Source: a virus
IMG/VR virus record: IMGVR_UViG_3300039043_000066
Span: 1 to 20,546 of that record
Reading direction: 5' to 3' (one strand)
DNA: 20,546 nucleotides
Shown here: one piece after another, positions 6,347 to 12,232 of the stretch
Layout: the number at the start of each line of letters is the position of its first letter
Position numbering within the stretch: the first letter of the stretch is position 1
Notes under the pieces: generated by a model
The model's input: only the letters and a program-made list of their open reading frames with translations
Databases searched by the model: none
What the model was told of the DNA's origin: nothing
Position numbers and translations under genes: made by a program

Positions 6347-6391
6347 ATAGAACATAAATAGAACATTTAAGCTGTTTTAAATGCTGTTTTA
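6347..6391. repeat. Two pairs of short direct repeats, operator-like
   Basis: ATAGAACAT occurs at 6347-6355 and 6358-6366 (11 bp apart), and GCTGTTTTA at 6371-6379 and 6383-6391 (12 bp apart). Both spacings are about one turn of the helix, as for side-by-side protein binding sites. They lie just upstream of the candidate leftward promoter, in the 206-bp non-coding stretch 6259-6464, which shows no other gene. Confidence 0.45.
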
Positions 6392-6464
6392 GAGTGATTT
6401 AGATATAAAGTAATAGTAGCAGTCTAAAAATTACAAATTGCTCTAATTTAAGAGATATGGGCGT

Positions 6465-6881
6465 TTAAACGCTATTTGGCTCTATCTCACAACCTGGAAA
6501 CATCTCAACTATTTCTCTTATTTTACTATTTTTGGCTAAAATACTAGATATTTCTTGTTTTGTATAAGTTTTGCTAGTTACAGACTGTTGAGCCTTTAAT
6601 TTATCATTAAGCATATCATTAAATTCTATAAGATCATCTAGAGGTATTAGATAGACTTTAAAAGGTTGACCGCCTTTTGTTTTATATTCTTTAGTGCTAT
6701 ATTTCTCAGCAAATCTTTTAGTAACTAATAACTCACCTTGCCAAATAGGATTACCACTCTTATTGCGATACCTACAACTTACTCTTAAATTATTATCTCG
6801 TAATCTATAAGTTGCTATCCCTACATAGCGTTCTCCACCATTCCATATAGGTTTATCTAGTATTAGTTTCTTAGACGCCAT
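6465..6881 (-). CDS. Protein of unknown function
   Basis: The 138-residue protein starts KLILDKPIWNGGERYVGIA after MASK, followed by a beta-rich basic region (RYRNKSGNPIWQGELLVTKR) and a C-terminal helical part ending in IREIVEMFPGCEIEP. The last piece resembles the 'FPGAEI' ending of DNA polymerase III tau subunits, which could mark a docking peptide, but one short match is weak evidence. The start overlaps the previous gene by 11 bases and has GGGAGG about ten bases upstream. Its stop lies in a perfect 12-bp palindrome (6461-6472). Given the nuclease gene upstream, a part in replication or recombination is possible but not shown. Confidence 0.6.
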   Translation of the reverse strand: MASKKLILDKPIWNGGERYVGIATYRLRDNNLRVSCRYRNKSGNPIWQGELLVTKRFAEKYSTKEYKTKGGQPFKVYLIPLDDLIEFNDMLNDKLKAQQSVTSKTYTKQEISSILAKNSKIREIVEMFPGCEIEPNSV

Positions 6882-7215
6882 TTTTTAGTTCCTCCCGTCT
6901 TGTTGCTATTTGAGATCTAACTATTTCACATTCTATTAAATGTGCTTCCTTAATACCCCAATTTTTTGCAAACTGTTCATCTGCTTTTTTAATTAATTCA
7001 TCTAATTTTTCTAATTCAAAATCTGCTCTTGATAAATGCTCTGCCATCTTATCTGATGAACATTGTTTTCTATACTCAACAAATAATTTACTTTTTAATC
7101 GTTCTCGTTGTCTTAATAAAGATTCAACACCAGCTTTTGATTCTCTTGCATCTATACAAATGTCATAGGTTTTTGTTTTTAATTCTTCTAAATATTTGTT
7201 GCTAATATGTTCCAT
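6871..7215 (-). CDS. Helical, coiled-coil protein of unknown function
   Basis: The 114-residue protein is almost entirely helical and charged, with heptad-like stretches (YLEELKTKTYDIC, VESLLRQRERLKSKL, FELEKLDELIKKADEQF). No family was recognised. It has a modest ribosome binding site (AAAGGA) and, unlike its neighbours, a 105-base leader that folds into two predicted hairpins (7231-7314), so its translation may be controlled at the RNA level. It overlaps the following gene by 11 bases. Confidence 0.6.
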   Translation of the reverse strand: MEHISNKYLEELKTKTYDICIDARESKAGVESLLRQRERLKSKLFVEYRKQCSSDKMAEHLSRADFELEKLDELIKKADEQFAKNWGIKEAHLIECEIVRSQIATRREELKNGV

Positions 7216-7230
7216 AAAAATCCTTTTAAC

Positions 7231-7314
7231 TAGAGGTGAGCGGGGGAGTATTGGAGGTAATGCCCACCTCTATATCTAATATGTGCGAAAGCTCCGATTA
7301 AAAAACACATATTA
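7231..7314 (-). ncRNA. Structured leader: tandem hairpins with an anti-Shine-Dalgarno loop
   Basis: Read on the - strand, hairpin I (7314-7277) has a perfect 9-bp stem TAATATGTG/CACATATTA and a 20-base loop. After a 4-base linker, hairpin II (7272-7231) has an 11-bp stem TAGAGGTGGGC/GCTCACCTCTA with one G-U pair and a 20-base loop that contains ATTACCTCCAAT. The G-U pair would be an A-C mismatch on the other strand, which argues for function in the leftward transcript. The loop is the complement of the TTGGAGGTAAT ribosome binding sites at 6261 and 10472. GAGGT also has a second possible partner, ACCTC within the loop, so two folds compete. It is the leader of the gene starting at 7215. No known RNA family was recognised. 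Confidence 0.5.
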
Positions 7315-7320
7315 AATTTT

Positions 7321-7890
7321 TTATCTATTTGATAGAAATACTGTTACTACTAATTTTTGTAGTGCGTCTAGATCTCTGCCAAAGAATTTAAAAAACTCTT
7401 TTCCACGACAAGCCATAAATGCCATTTCCATATCAGTAGCTTTAGTTTCAAATGGATTATTAGATATAACAGGTTCAATTTTTCTAACATTATTTTGCAA
7501 ATCTTTTTCAGCTTCTTTTGCAAGTTGTTCAGCTATTCTTTCTTGTTCATCTTCATCTGCTATTTCATCTATGGCTTTATTAAATTCATCTTCTGCATTA
7601 TCTGTACTAGGCATTTTAATAACTTCTACTGTTGCTGGATCTATATTTAACCAACCATCATTATTAACCCAATCACAACTAATCTGAGCACCTTCAACTA
7701 GCCAATCTGGGCTAGGTTTATTATTATGAAACATATTAGTAGTACAATTTTTAAATTTTAAATCATACTTTTTAAAACTTTTAATATATTCCATAGTTTC
7801 ATTTGTTGGATCTAATGGCTTTAAAGCAAAGCCTATTGTTTTAATATTACGATCAAAGACTTTAGTAATTTCACAATTAATTGTCTGCAT
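7321..7890 (-). CDS. Unknown protein paired with the nuclease gene; possible OB-fold/DNA-binding partner
   Basis: The 189-residue protein has a beta-rich N-terminal half (ITKVFDRNIKTIGFALKPL, GAQISCDWVNNDGWLNID), an acidic helical linker (EDEFNKAIDEIADEDEQER), and a C-terminal helix with FFKFFGRDLDALQKLVV. It starts within the nuclease gene (14-base overlap), so the two are translated together. Phage recombination exonucleases are often encoded next to a single-strand binding or annealing protein, and the N-terminus could be an OB fold; both points are inference. No family motif was recognised. Confidence 0.55.
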   Translation of the reverse strand: MQTINCEITKVFDRNIKTIGFALKPLDPTNETMEYIKSFKKYDLKFKNCTTNMFHNNKPSPDWLVEGAQISCDWVNNDGWLNIDPATVEVIKMPSTDNAEDEFNKAIDEIADEDEQERIAEQLAKEAEKDLQNNVRKIEPVISNNPFETKATDMEMAFMACRGKEFFKFFGRDLDALQKLVVTVFLSNR

Positions 7891-8638
7891 TTTGTTCTCC
7901 TTTCAAGAGATTTTTTATTTGTTGTTGAAAGTTCCCACTATCTTTATAGTAGAATATATTAGTATCTGGTATGGGAAACATATCTAACCAATCTTGTTTT
8001 GAATTACACATATCATCTATGCGTTCTATCCATTTCATATTTTGTTGAACTATTTCCCATTCCTCAACTAATAATTTTTGGGGTATTTCAAAGAAATTAT
8101 ACTTTTTATTTGTAGAATATAAAAGAGCAAATTTTCTTTTTTTTCCACTTAAACCCCAATAAAATGCTTGTTGCCTAATATGATCTGTCTTAGGTTCACT
8201 TGGCAAAGCACCTGTGCTTTTAAGATCTACTGTTATATTGTCATAAGTAAAATCAGCAAATCCTATTTGATAAAATTTATAACTCGGCAAATGATCTTGA
8301 AATTTCTCTTGATAAATTTTAGGTCTTTTTAATTGTCTTTCTTCTAATGCTTGTGTAAATAATTTTGATGAATCAAATATCCATTGTATATTTTTCTCAT
8401 CTTCACCTTGTATAAGATCCCAAGATTTTCTAATATATTTAATTAAATCTTCATCTGTTGGGTCTCTATGTAATGTAAATCTAGTTGCACTTTCAACTAC
8501 ATTACCACGCTTCATCTTGTCATTAGATAATGATTTAATATTGAACATCTGTTCAGCAATACTCTTTGTAGGTGCATTAACCCAACCATTTATTTTACTA
8601 GGTGAATGACGATAACCTATATCAGTAAGTATAGACAT
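7877..8638 (-). CDS. PD-(D/E)XK nuclease (Cas4/exonuclease-like)
   Basis: The 253-residue protein has the layout of the PDDEXK_1/Cas4-like nucleases: an N-terminal HSPSKINGWVNAP (11-23), RGNVVE (44-49), G126-F-A-D129, the catalytic VDLKST with D138 and K140, and Q156-xxx-Y160 (QQAFYW). It should cut DNA in a metal-dependent way, probably as an exonuclease. No four-cysteine iron-sulphur cluster typical of Cas4 or AddB is visible. In phages such enzymes serve recombination, replication or host-DNA breakdown. The ribosome binding site TTGGAGGA sits inside the preceding membrane-peptide gene, whose end overlaps the start by 22 bases. Confidence 0.8.
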   Translation of the reverse strand: MSILTDIGYRHSPSKINGWVNAPTKSIAEQMFNIKSLSNDKMKRGNVVESATRFTLHRDPTDEDLIKYIRKSWDLIQGEDEKNIQWIFDSSKLFTQALEERQLKRPKIYQEKFQDHLPSYKFYQIGFADFTYDNITVDLKSTGALPSEPKTDHIRQQAFYWGLSGKKRKFALLYSTNKKYNFFEIPQKLLVEEWEIVQQNMKWIERIDDMCNSKQDWLDMFPIPDTNIFYYKDSGNFQQQIKNLLKGEQNADN

Positions 8639-8712
8639 AATATTCCTCCAATTAATAATCCCAATATTATCTTTTTACCCCAAGATGTAAAGTAGCTATT
8701 CTTGTATTTCAT
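8617..8712 (-). CDS. 31-residue membrane peptide
   Basis: Reading from ATG 8712 gives a basic start (MKYKNSYFTSWGKK) and one membrane segment (IILGLLIGGILCLYLLI) ending at the stop. AGGTG lies six bases before this start; an ATG two codons earlier is nearly on top of it and is less likely. The ORF spans the gap between the zinc-ribbon gene and the nuclease, overlapping both, which is typical of a coupled gene. Function unknown. Confidence 0.5.
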   Translation of the reverse strand: MKYKNSYFTSWGKKIILGLLIGGILCLYLLI

Positions 8713-8836
8713 AATCATCACCTAATTCACAGAATATATTATCACAATCAATACAAATCATATCTTCATTAATTTCATCGTGTTTACAAGGCTCGTCACA
8801 TTTTTTGCAATATAAATAACGTCTATCTCTATTCAT
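8696..8836 (-). CDS. 46-residue zinc-ribbon protein
   Basis: Starting at ATG 8836 behind GGAGGTTATCA, the protein has CKKC (10-13), C17, CIDC (28-31) and C36, a two-knuckle zinc ribbon, with an acidic tail (ELGDDYEIQE). Such small ribbons occur in many phages, and some bind host RNA polymerase or ribosomes, but nothing here fixes the partner. The start overlaps the previous gene by eight bases. Confidence 0.65.
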   Translation of the reverse strand: MNRDRRYLYCKKCDEPCKHDEINEDMICIDCDNIFCELGDDYEIQE

Positions 8837-8996
8837 TGATAACCTCCATATCTAAATTATACATATACCATATATCAGAAATTTGAGATTTTAAAATATC
8901 AATTTCTGCTGAACACCAATCTGTTTGCATATAATAATATTGATAGTAAATTAATATTATTAATACTATTGCTAATAATATTGTTAATGTTTTCAT
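8829..8996 (-). CDS. 55-residue membrane-anchored small protein
   Basis: The start codon ATG 8996 overlaps the preceding stop (ATGA), with GAGGTGG upstream. Residues 3-17 (TLTILLAIVLIILIY) form a membrane segment, followed by a tyrosine-rich stretch and a soluble helical tail (CSAEIDILKSQISDIW). The topology resembles small phage inner-membrane proteins such as spanin or exclusion factors, but no signal for lipidation is present. Function unknown. Confidence 0.6.
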   Translation of the reverse strand: MKTLTILLAIVLIILIYYQYYYMQTDWCSAEIDILKSQISDIWYMYNLDMEVINE

Positions 8997-9268
8997 ATAA
9001 CCACCTCATTTCTATTATACCAAACATAAGAAGAACGACACCTTGGAGAACAGTACATAGCATTATTTTTTTTATGTCTAAAATCTTTTTTACAATATTT
9101 ACATTTGCTTATTTGTATTGGCTTTTTTATATAATTATAATAGCTTCGACCTCTACAATATTCTGAACAATACATTGCATTATTTTTTGCGTGTTCAAAA
9201 TTCTGGCCACAAACTTTACAGCTTGATACATAAATTTTTTCCCATTTCCAAGTTTTATAAGTTCGCAT
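8993..9268 (-). CDS. Tandem-duplicated zinc-finger protein
   Basis: The 91-residue protein consists of two copies of one zinc-binding unit 39 residues apart: C17-x2-C20...C34-x3-C38 and C56-x2-C59...C73-x3-C77. Each copy reads CKxCxxxFxHxKNNAMYCSxxCR, with KNNAMYCS identical in both. The CxxC...CSxxCR layout is that of small treble-clef fingers. It probably binds DNA or RNA, or is a remnant of an HNH-type module, but no catalytic HNH residues are evident. The start at 9268 has AGAGGA upstream. Confidence 0.75.
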   Translation of the reverse strand: MRTYKTWKWEKIYVSSCKVCGQNFEHAKNNAMYCSEYCRGRSYYNYIKKPIQISKCKYCKKDFRHKKNNAMYCSPRCRSSYVWYNRNEVVI

Positions 9269-9383
9269 TTAATCCTCTTATAAACTTAGTTAATGCTTCA
9301 AAATACATTAGATGTTTTTTAAATGTTTCTAGATCTCTTAATTGATCTATTTCTTTCATTGGGTTAAAAAATACTTTACTCAT
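9255..9383 (-). CDS. 42-residue helical peptide of unknown function
   Basis: ATG 9383 has an excellent GGAGG six bases upstream, located in the last codons of the previous gene (eight-base overlap). The product starts MSKVFFNPMKEIDQLRDLE and is one or two amphipathic helices. It overlaps the next gene by 14 bases. The ribosome binding site and couplings make it likely to be translated; no family was recognised. Confidence 0.55.
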   Translation of the reverse strand: MSKVFFNPMKEIDQLRDLETFKKHLMYFEALTKFIRGLNANL

Positions 9384-9579
9384 AATCATCCTCCTTTAAA
9401 TTGTTAAATATCTTATTATCCCATATTATTTTAGCCTCATCATCATCAAGTAATGGCTCACAATAATCATCTCGTTCATCATTAGTCCAACGTTTCCATC
9501 TTTGAAAATTCCATTCTTCACTTTCACTTTCTCGATATTTCCATTGAATTATTTTTAATTGTTTATTAATTCTTTCCAT
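9376..9579 (-). CDS. Small acidic protein of unknown function
   Basis: The 67-residue protein starts directly behind the ArdC-like stop codon, with GAGGTAGC upstream. It is rich in Trp, Asp and Glu (EEWNFQRWKRWTNDERDD, LLDDDEAKIIWDN, KEDDYE). The acidic, aromatic make-up next to an antirestriction gene would fit a DNA mimic, but that is speculation; many small phage proteins are acidic. Confidence 0.55.
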   Translation of the reverse strand: MERINKQLKIIQWKYRESESEEWNFQRWKRWTNDERDDYCEPLLDDDEAKIIWDNKIFNNLKEDDYE

Positions 9580-10470
9580 TTATGCTACCTCTTTTTTTTC
9601 GTTGGTTTGTAAATCTTTTAAATATGAATAAGATTTCTGAGCCATAGTACAGGCTTTTAAAAGTAAACTTGGTTGATCTTTTAATCCTTTAATCCAACCA
9701 TTAAGATATTTTGCGTGATTTTCCATTGGCTGTTTAGTAATACCTAACATTCCACATAATATAGCCGATCCTAATTCTGCAACTAATTCTTCAAATGCGT
9801 AAGCGTTAGATGCAAAACCATTATTAATATCTCTATTAAGTCTGTCTTTATGTCCTGTCCAATGTGTTAATTCGTGAAGTAATGTTGAATAATAAAATGT
9901 TTCTTTAGATATATCTTTATTTGATTTCCAAGTATCTAAGGGTGACATATTTATTAAATCTTCACTTGGTATATAAAAACATCTACCGCTTTTATTATGA
10001 ACTATTTTAGCTTGAGTATTTTTTACAAATAGATCTACTGTTTTATTTCTTTCTATAAGATCTAAAGGCATAGGCTCTACGTTTTCAAATAGTTCTGGTT
10101 TAACATCTTTAAGATTTGTTTGATCAATATTAAAAACGTGATACCATTTTGTAATAGGTGTATCTTCTTCTTCATCAAATCTAAAAAATTTAATAGCAGT
10201 ACCTTTTTCACCTTTAAGAATACGACCACCAAATTTATTAGTCTGTCTTAATGTTATCCAAGTATTTTGTTTAAATTTATAATTTTCTAATAATAAAATA
10301 AATAAGTTCATACCACTATAAGTAGTTCCTTTTATATTTTTAGGAAAAATACCTACACCATATTCTGAATTACCAGTAAATGGTTTAAACCAATCTTGTT
10401 TATCATTTTGCATTAATGCAATAACTTTATTTGCGATTGCTGATGTTTTTTGTAATTCGTAATTATTCAT
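9580..10470 (-). CDS. ArdC-like antirestriction protein (ssDNA-binding domain plus zincin metallopeptidase)
   Basis: The 296-residue protein joins two known parts. The N-terminal ~125 residues (WFKPFTGN, YSGMNLFILL, WITLRQTNKFGGRILKGEKG, WYHVFNIDQTN) match the ArdC/DUF1738 single-strand-DNA-binding domain. The C-terminal part is a zincin: LLHELTHWTGH with HELTH at residues 199-203 and the third ligand in AFEELVAELGSA (about 227-232). ArdC of plasmids protects incoming DNA from restriction. The true start is the ATG at 10470 behind GGAGGTAATA; the frame continues upstream through a TTG that is part of the ribosome binding site. It is the first gene of the main leftward unit, as expected for a function needed at DNA entry. 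Confidence 0.85.
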   Translation of the reverse strand: MNNYELQKTSAIANKVIALMQNDKQDWFKPFTGNSEYGVGIFPKNIKGTTYSGMNLFILLLENYKFKQNTWITLRQTNKFGGRILKGEKGTAIKFFRFDEEEDTPITKWYHVFNIDQTNLKDVKPELFENVEPMPLDLIERNKTVDLFVKNTQAKIVHNKSGRCFYIPSEDLINMSPLDTWKSNKDISKETFYYSTLLHELTHWTGHKDRLNRDINNGFASNAYAFEELVAELGSAILCGMLGITKQPMENHAKYLNGWIKGLKDQPSLLLKACTMAQKSYSYLKDLQTNEKKEVA

Positions 10471-10471
10471 T

Positions 10472-10487
10472 ATTACCTCCAAGTAAT
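10472..10487 (-). promoter_or_regulatory. Inverted repeat with the Shine-Dalgarno sequence in its loop (copy 2)
   Basis: Identical over 16 bases to 6261-6276 (ATTACTTGGAGGTAAT on the - strand). It is the ribosome binding site of the ArdC-like gene, five bases before the ATG. Confidence 0.6.
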
Positions 10488-10504
10488 TTATGTTAATATC
10501 TTAT

Positions 10505-10534
10505 TTAATAATATTTAACATTTGCTGTAAACAA
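10505..10534 (-). promoter_or_regulatory. Candidate leftward promoter with TTGTTTACAGC box (copy 2)
   Basis: On the - strand TTGTTTACAGC (10534-10524) is followed by TATTAA (10510-10505) at the same spacing as in copy 1. It lies 53 bases before the ArdC-like ATG and back-to-back with the rightward promoter, whose -35 begins four bases beyond the box. Confidence 0.5.
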
Positions 10535-10538
10535 TTTA

Positions 10539-10567
10539 TTGACTTTATTTTTTGGCTGATTTATTCT
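10539..10567 (+). promoter_or_regulatory. Candidate rightward sigma-70 promoter
   Basis: TTGACT (10539-10544), a 17-bp spacer and TATTCT (10562-10567) match the -35/-10 consensus well. Transcription would begin near 10574, exactly at the first base of the hairpin 10574-10624. It would drive the genes from 10633. Confidence 0.6.
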
Positions 10568-10573
10568 GTTTTA

Positions 10574-10624
10574 AGGGCATAGTTTCTTATTACCTCCAAT
10601 TATAAGTCCTTTCAGCTATGCCCT
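10574..10624 (+). ncRNA. 5'-end hairpin with CCUCC (anti-Shine-Dalgarno) apical loop
   Basis: A perfect 9-bp outer stem AGGGCATAG (10574-10582)/CTATGCCCT (10616-10624) encloses an inner stem CTTAT (10586-10590)/ATAAG (10602-10606) whose 11-base loop is TACCTCCAATT. TTATTACCTCCAA is the exact complement, over 13 bases, of TTGGAGGTAATAA at both leftward leaders. The hairpin sits at the predicted start of the rightward early transcript, eight bases before the ATG at 10633. It may act in trans or be a 5' regulatory element. On the - strand the same text could be a ribosome binding site for an 11-codon ORF. Confidence 0.5.
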
Positions 10625-10632
10625 ACTAAAAA

Positions 10633-10965
10633 ATGTATAGATCTATAGAGCATTTAAATTTTATTAGAAAACAACCTTGTATAATAAGTGATCAGTTAGA
10701 TAGCCAAGCCTGTCATATTAGAATATTATCTGATGCTGGTGTAGGTTTGAAGCCAAGTGATTTTGCAATACCTATGACTTATTATTATCATAGAATGTCA
10801 CACGATATTGGTGAGATAAGATTTTTTAAAAAATTTAATATCAATCCCTATGATTTTGCTATATTTTATGCAAAAAACAGTCCTTGTAAAAAAATTACAA
10901 GAGAACATTTGGAATACTTAAATGAAAGGAAGAGTATTTATGAGAGGTTATATAAAAATAGATAG
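10633..10965 (+). CDS. Ref/HNH-like phage protein with degenerate zinc cysteines
   Basis: The 110-residue protein follows the pattern of a phage family that includes the P1 recombination-enhancement nuclease Ref: SIEHLNFIRKQPC (4-16), ACHIRIL, GVGLKPSDFAIPM, then YYYHRMSHDIGEIRFFKKFNI. Usual members have PCxxC near the start and PLCxxHHxxxH later; here they read PCIIS and PMTYYYHRMSH, so two expected cysteines are absent while the histidines mostly remain. It might have lost metal binding or nuclease activity. No Shine-Dalgarno sequence precedes the ATG; the leader is taken up by the hairpin 10574-10624, suggesting unusual translation initiation. Confidence 0.6.
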   Translation: MYRSIEHLNFIRKQPCIISDQLDSQACHIRILSDAGVGLKPSDFAIPMTYYYHRMSHDIGEIRFFKKFNINPYDFAIFYAKNSPCKKITREHLEYLNERKSIYERLYKNR

Positions 10966-11731
10966 AGGTTTACTTCTGCACCCAGCTTTAACAAAGAAAG
11001 ATAGATCGTTCTGTGAAGTTGGTGCTTTTATCTGGTTATTACTAGAAGCAAGTTTTGCAGATCGTAAATTTAGAATACAAAATCAAGAAATAGATTTAAA
11101 AAGAGGTCAACTCTGCCATTCTATTAATTATATGGCTAAAGCATTTAATTGGGACAGATCTAAAGTTCAGCGTTTTTTAAATAGATTAAAAGAAAATAAC
11201 ACGATTACAACAGATACACCAAGTAATACACCAGCTGATACACCAAATATCATTACTATAACTCATTATGATGACTATCAAGATATGCCAAATGATACAT
11301 CAAGTGATATTAAACATAATAAATTAAATAATAAAGGTAAAGAATATATAAGCGAATTTAATGATTTGTGGGGCAAATTAAGAGCTAAAAAAGGTTCAAA
11401 AAAGAAAGCACAAGATAAATATTTAAAAATAAGATCTAAAGTTAAAGCTAATACTCTTATTGAAAAATATAATAAACTATGTGATGAAACAAAAGATTTT
11501 ACATATATTCCGCATTTTATAACTTGGTTAAATGGTGAAAGATATCTTGATGATGATAAAATTGAGACAAAACCAAAAGAAATGACACCAGATCAATATT
11601 TTAGAAAAAGATTTGGAGGTGTTCCAGATGGTTATGTAAATGTTGGAAATAATTGGTCAGAAATAGAATATTCAAACGGAACGGATAGAATTATATTTAG
11701 TTTAAGAGATGGTGAGAAAATTAATGACTGA
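10940..11731 (+). CDS. Replisome organiser (phage replication initiation protein)
   Basis: The chosen start, ATG 10940, gives MRGYIKIDRGLLLHPAL with AAGGAAGAG upstream; an ATG at 10922 would add six residues. The protein (263 residues) has the classic N-terminus of phage O/DnaD-like replication proteins: AFIWLLLEASFADRKFR, DLKRGQLCHSINYMAKAF, then WDRSKVQRFLNRLKENN, a winged-helix DNA-binding domain, followed by TITHYDDYQ. After a low-complexity linker of TPSNTPADTP type come FNDLWGKLRAKKGSKKKA and YIPHFITWLNGERYLDDD, the usual C-terminal region that contacts helicase or loader. It should bind the phage origin, often located in its own gene. It overlaps the Ref-like gene by 26 bases. Confidence 0.8.
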   Translation: MRGYIKIDRGLLLHPALTKKDRSFCEVGAFIWLLLEASFADRKFRIQNQEIDLKRGQLCHSINYMAKAFNWDRSKVQRFLNRLKENNTITTDTPSNTPADTPNIITITHYDDYQDMPNDTSSDIKHNKLNNKGKEYISEFNDLWGKLRAKKGSKKKAQDKYLKIRSKVKANTLIEKYNKLCDETKDFTYIPHFITWLNGERYLDDDKIETKPKEMTPDQYFRKRFGGVPDGYVNVGNNWSEIEYSNGTDRIIFSLRDGEKIND

Positions 11732-11740
11732 TTAGAACAA

Positions 11741-12232
11741 ATGCAGTACACTTCCAATATGGAAGTTTTAAAGAAAGAAGATCGCAGAAAGATAAAGCCT
11801 AAGTTTATAGGCACTAAAGAACAAAAAGCTAAAGGACAAGGCAAAGTCGTGATGATTAATGTTGCTGAGTCTAGCTTAGATATATTGCGATCTAAGAAAG
11901 TCTTAAATACTGTTCAATATTATACTGCATTAAGATTTCGCAGATTATGGGAAAAAAGTCGTATAGGTAGTTATACTGCAAACTTTAATTCTATTGGTGG
12001 TGGAAACGCTTGGCAATCTATGGCTGAAGATCGAATAGATGCTATATATAAACTCAGTCGAAGCCATACTTGGTTAGGTGATTTTGCATTTCAACTAATG
12101 TATAGAGTATGCGTAGAAGATTTTAATTTAAAAGAAATATCAGCTATTTATCAATTTAAAAAAGGTTATGCTGGTGATCGACTGAGAGAAGCTACTGAAG
12201 AATTAAAAAAATTTTTTGATCAAGCAATTTAA
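11741..12232 (+). CDS. DUF6456-like helical protein, possible transcription regulator
   Basis: The 163-residue protein has a basic N-terminus (KKEDRRKIKPKF) and a helical domain: ILRSKKVLNTVQYYTALRF, GGGNAWQSMAEDRIDAIYKL, LGDFAFQLMYRVCVEDFNL, then YAGDRLREATEELKKFF. The order LnxxQyxAxxRxR...GG...A...L...L......VC.....L.......R....LR.A...L..F resembles DUF6456 proteins of Alphaproteobacteria and their phages. The start has no clear ribosome binding site; later starts are possible. It is the last gene before the promoter region at 12236, so a role in switching on the late genes is attractive but unproven. Confidence 0.5.
   Translation: MQYTSNMEVLKKEDRRKIKPKFIGTKEQKAKGQGKVVMINVAESSLDILRSKKVLNTVQYYTALRFRRLWEKSRIGSYTANFNSIGGGNAWQSMAEDRIDAIYKLSRSHTWLGDFAFQLMYRVCVEDFNLKEISAIYQFKKGYAGDRLREATEELKKFFDQAI

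Noticed and set aside
6461-6472. Perfect palindrome GCGTTTAAACGC
   Set aside because: It spans a stop codon, has no loop and no T-run, and short AT-centred palindromes arise by chance; no role can be supported.
7260-7301. Rightward 13-codon ORF starting ATGCCCACC after GGAGGTA
   Set aside because: The Shine-Dalgarno sequence is only two bases from the ATG, and no rightward transcription is expected inside the leftward operon.
7277-7320. Rightward intrinsic terminator (stem followed by T-run)
   Set aside because: The stem is AT-rich with a 20-base loop, and there is no rightward gene to terminate; a leftward leader RNA explains the pairing better.
8969-9345. Rightward ORFs opposite the duplicated zinc-finger gene
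   Set aside because: Phe/Tyr/Ile-rich shadows of the leftward gene, without ribosome binding sites.
10545-10580. Leftward 11-codon ORF (MPLKQNKSAKK) behind TTGGAGGTAATAA
   Set aside because: The ribosome binding site is 12 bases from the ATG, the ORF overlaps the rightward promoter, and no leftward promoter was found upstream. It is kept only as an alternative explanation of the hairpin at 10574-10624.
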